6,921 nucleotides of DNA from Candidatus Latescibacterota bacterium (GTDB taxonomy: Bacteria > Latescibacterota > UBA2968 > GCA-2709665): the NCBI GenBank assembly GCA_030746455.1, contig JASLMQ010000448.1, positions 1 to 6,921 of the forward strand, written 5' to 3'. The position numbers and the translations under genes are program-made. Each line of letters begins with the position of its first letter. Position 1 is the first letter of the stretch. This document shows positions 4,852-6,921 of the stretch, piece after piece. The notes below the pieces were generated by a model that did not search any database, was not told the DNA's origin, and worked only from the letters and a program-made list of their open reading frames with translations.

Positions 4852-6006
4852 ATGAACGCAAAGGAACGAGTGATCGCGGCACTCGGGTTCCGCGAGCCGG
4901 ACCGCGTGCCCACGGGCGAGTTCGCCACGGATCACAGTGTGATCGGCGAGGTGCTGGGCAGGGAGACGTTCTGGCGGGCCAAGCGGCGCTACCACGAGGC
5001 TCTGTGGGACGGCCGGCGCGACGAGGTTGTCGACAGCATGAAGCGAGACATCGTCGAGTTCACGCTGGCGATGGGGCTCGACATGGTGCCTGTGAACGCG
5101 GTGCCCCACGAGGACTTTCCGTTCAGCAAGCCGAAACAGCTCGACGCGGATACCTGGGAAGACGACCGCGGGAACATCCTCAAGTATTCCCACCAGACCC
5201 AGGACATCGGTCTGCACCGGCGCGGCGACAGACCGGGGCGGGGGAGCGATTTCAGGCTGCCTAACTCCCTCCACGAGTCGGAGCTCGAGCTGACACGATA
5301 CGTGGTCGAGAAGCTGGGAGAGACCCACTTCGTCTTCTGTCGACCGGGACGGTTTTCCGGGCTCGGCTACATGACGGGCTGGAGCGAAGACCGGTTCGTT
5401 CGCGTCGCCGAGGAACCGGATGCGGTGGCCGAAGAGCAGCTGAGAGGCGCGGAGGGGCTGCGGGAGAGGCTGAAGCCGTTCGCCGACCTGGGTGTCGACG
5501 GCGTGGCCATCGGGGCGGACTACGGGTTCAACTCGGGGCCGTTCGTGTCACCTTTCGCTTTCGGCCGTATCTACGCCCCGGCGATGAAGCGGATGTGCGA
5601 GATCGTGCACGAGTTCGGGCTGCCCTGCCTCTTTCACTCGTGCGGCAACAACCGGCAGATCCTCGACCAGATGGTGGACGCCGGCATGGACGCGTACCAG
5701 GCGATTCAGCCGGTGGAGAAGATCGAGGAGATCAAGGCGCTCTATAGCGACCGGCTGGTGCTCTGGGGTGGGGTGTCGACCGACACGCTGCGTCGTGGCA
5801 CGCCCGACGAAGTCCGGCAGCAGGCGTTATTCACGATGCAACACTGTGCTCCGGGCGGCGGGCTGATCCTCAGCTCCAGCCACAGCGTGGTGGTGGGCAC
5901 GCCCGAGGCAAACTATCGAGCCCTGTTTGAGACTGCACACGAGAGAGGGACGTATCCCATCGACATCCCCGAGGAGATTCCCGAGCCGCTGTGGAGCGAC
6001 GCGTGA
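4852..6006 (+). CDS. Uroporphyrinogen decarboxylase (URO-D) superfamily protein, probably methyltransferase-like
   Basis: The 384-residue protein opens with MNAKERVIAALGFREPDRVP, the typical start of the URO-D/MtaA-like superfamily, and ends with the family's GTPEANYRALFE region. It has the TIM-barrel landmarks GVDGVAIGADYGF (214-226), FHSCGNN (261-267), AIQPVEKI (284-291), LVLWGGVSTDTL (302-313) and APGGGLILSSSH (333-344). His262-x-Cys264 matches the zinc ligands of MtaA/MtbA-type methyltransferases; a third ligand could be Cys332 or His344. These features, and the lack of any haem gene nearby, favour a methyltransferase-like role over haem synthesis, with the substrate unknown. No corrinoid protein is visible in the window. 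ATG 4852 is preferred because it gives the conserved start and follows the promoter; its ribosome-binding site is weak. A nitrilase-type gene follows 61 bases later. Confidence 0.88.
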   Translation: MNAKERVIAALGFREPDRVPTGEFATDHSVIGEVLGRETFWRAKRRYHEALWDGRRDEVVDSMKRDIVEFTLAMGLDMVPVNAVPHEDFPFSKPKQLDADTWEDDRGNILKYSHQTQDIGLHRRGDRPGRGSDFRLPNSLHESELELTRYVVEKLGETHFVFCRPGRFSGLGYMTGWSEDRFVRVAEEPDAVAEEQLRGAEGLRERLKPFADLGVDGVAIGADYGFNSGPFVSPFAFGRIYAPAMKRMCEIVHEFGLPCLFHSCGNNRQILDQMVDAGMDAYQAIQPVEKIEEIKALYSDRLVLWGGVSTDTLRRGTPDEVRQQALFTMQHCAPGGGLILSSSHSVVVGTPEANYRALFETAHERGTYPIDIPEEIPEPLWSDA

Positions 6007-6055
6007 GCAATACCTGAGGAGCAAGGGGCTACGCAAGGTTCCTGGAGCGCGGTGC

Positions 6056-6061
6056 AAGGAG
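6056..6061 (+). promoter_or_regulatory. Shine-Dalgarno of the carbon-nitrogen hydrolase gene
   Basis: AAGGAG lies six bases before ATG 6068 and fixes this start. No terminator or promoter is evident in the 61 bases after the URO-D gene, which supports co-transcription. Confidence 0.75.
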
Positions 6062-6067
6062 AAGGCT

Positions 6068-6921
6068 ATGGCCAAGTTCGTAAGGGTGGGGTCGATACAG
6101 TTCGATGCGTTCGCCGACCTGAAGCGGGGTGAACCCGAGAGTATGGAGAAGGTGCTGCGGATGACCCGAAGCGACCTAGACTCGCTGAAGGGATACAACC
6201 TGGACCTGGTGCTGACCTGTGAGCTTGTCGAAGCGTTCGGCCTGACCTTGGAAACGGCCGAGACTGTGGACCAGCCGGGCCCGTTCCTGTCCGCGTACCA
6301 GGATTTCGCCAGGACCGAGTCGTGTCACGTGGCCGGATCCATCAAGGTGCGAGAAGGCGATGACGTGTTCAACTCGCTTGCGTTCGTCGGGCCTGACGGC
6401 ACAGTGATCGGCGTGTACCACAAGACGTTCCTGACGGAGAACGAGCGGAACCAGGGACTGCGGTCGGGTGACGGCCCCAGGGTCTTCGACACTACGATCG
6501 GTCGGCTAGGCGGGGTGATCTGCTTCGACCAGAAGTTCGAGCGGCTGCGATTCGGGTACCGGGACCTGAACCCGGACATCCTCACCTTTGCGAGTGCCTA
6601 TCACGGCGGGTTCCTCCAACAGCAATGGGCGTACGAGTGCAAGTGCTACTACCTGACCGCGCTTCGGTTCTACGGGGGCGGGGTGATCGATCCGCTCGGA
6701 CAGCCTGTGAAGCTGAACACCAACTACACACGCACTATGCACGCGACGATCAACCTGGATCGGGTGTTGCTCAAGCGTGGCGGGAACTCCCACAAGTTTC
6801 CCCTGATCGAGAAGAAGTATCAGGATGAGGTCACGGTCGACGTACCGAGCTATCTGGGGGCCGCCCTGATCCACAGCAACACGGATGCGAGATCGGCGAT
6901 GGACATCGTGGAGGAATTCGA
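6068..6921 (+). CDS. Carbon-nitrogen hydrolase (nitrilase superfamily), truncated by the window end
   Basis: The frame is open from ATG 6068 to the last base, giving 284 residues without a stop. It begins MAKFVRVGSIQFDAFADL, the first beta strand of the nitrilase fold. The catalytic triad is visible: Glu52 in LVLTCELVE, Lys119 in GVYHKTFLTENE and Cys152 in LGGVICFDQKFE, each at the expected spacing. HVAGSIKVREGDDVFNSLAF (87-106) and DGTVIGVYHK are typical strands of the family. The enzymes hydrolyse nitriles, amides or carbamoyl groups through a Cys thioester; the substrate cannot be read from the sequence. Family members usually have 260-320 residues, so little is missing. It is probably cytoplasmic and in one transcript with the URO-D gene. 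Confidence 0.88.
   Translation, partial: MAKFVRVGSIQFDAFADLKRGEPESMEKVLRMTRSDLDSLKGYNLDLVLTCELVEAFGLTLETAETVDQPGPFLSAYQDFARTESCHVAGSIKVREGDDVFNSLAFVGPDGTVIGVYHKTFLTENERNQGLRSGDGPRVFDTTIGRLGGVICFDQKFERLRFGYRDLNPDILTFASAYHGGFLQQQWAYECKCYYLTALRFYGGGVIDPLGQPVKLNTNYTRTMHATINLDRVLLKRGGNSHKFPLIEKKYQDEVTVDVPSYLGAALIHSNTDARSAMDIVEEF

Noticed and set aside
4822..5328. Antisense open frame of 168 codons opposite the URO-D gene
   Set aside because: It is a shadow of a well-supported plus-strand gene.
1..6921. tRNA, rRNA, CRISPR array, insertion sequence or prophage genes
   Set aside because: None of the diagnostic sequences or protein families was seen on either strand.

Overview
The window is GC-rich bacterial DNA. 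It carries Sec-type signal peptides, a probable lipoprotein, a cyclic-di-GMP riboswitch and intrinsic terminators. No gene fixes the phylum. The mix of a parallel beta-helix secreted protein, a pentapeptide-repeat protein, a URO-D-family methyltransferase-like protein and a nitrilase-superfamily enzyme fits an environmental heterotroph with a Gram-negative-type envelope, for example a planctomycete-like lineage. That is inference only.

Layout. Positions 1-1640 are sparse and hold three gene remnants: a minus-strand ORF with an HU-like N-terminus, a good promoter and an apparent frameshift (1-316); the C-terminal half of a CHAP peptidoglycan-hydrolase domain (605-856); and the C-terminal tail of a PP2C/SpoIIE-type phosphatase (about 1512-1640). 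Among them lies one intact tiny gene with a very strong ribosome-binding site, encoding a 44-residue lysine-rich protein (1237-1371). Next come a secreted parallel beta-helix protein (1816-2895) and a 163-residue pentapeptide-repeat protein (3065-3556).

The clearest regulatory unit is at 3844-4728. A class I c-di-GMP riboswitch (about 3858-3949) is followed by an intrinsic terminator (3976-4012) and then by a gene for an exported, probably lipid-anchored protein of unknown function (4072-4728). A terminator (4755-4791) closes that gene, and its 3' arm runs into the -35 box of the next promoter. That promoter drives a probable two-gene unit: a URO-D superfamily protein (4852-6006) and a carbon-nitrogen hydrolase cut by the window end (6068-6921).

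How the parts work together. The riboswitch links the exported protein to c-di-GMP, the usual signal for sessile life, adhesion and surface change. The beta-helix protein is also exported and could act on polysaccharide. The URO-D/nitrilase pair looks like a separate small-molecule catabolic unit. Three promoters share the form TTGC[CT][CT], 17 bases, TATCTT, which suggests a common housekeeping promoter type in this genome.
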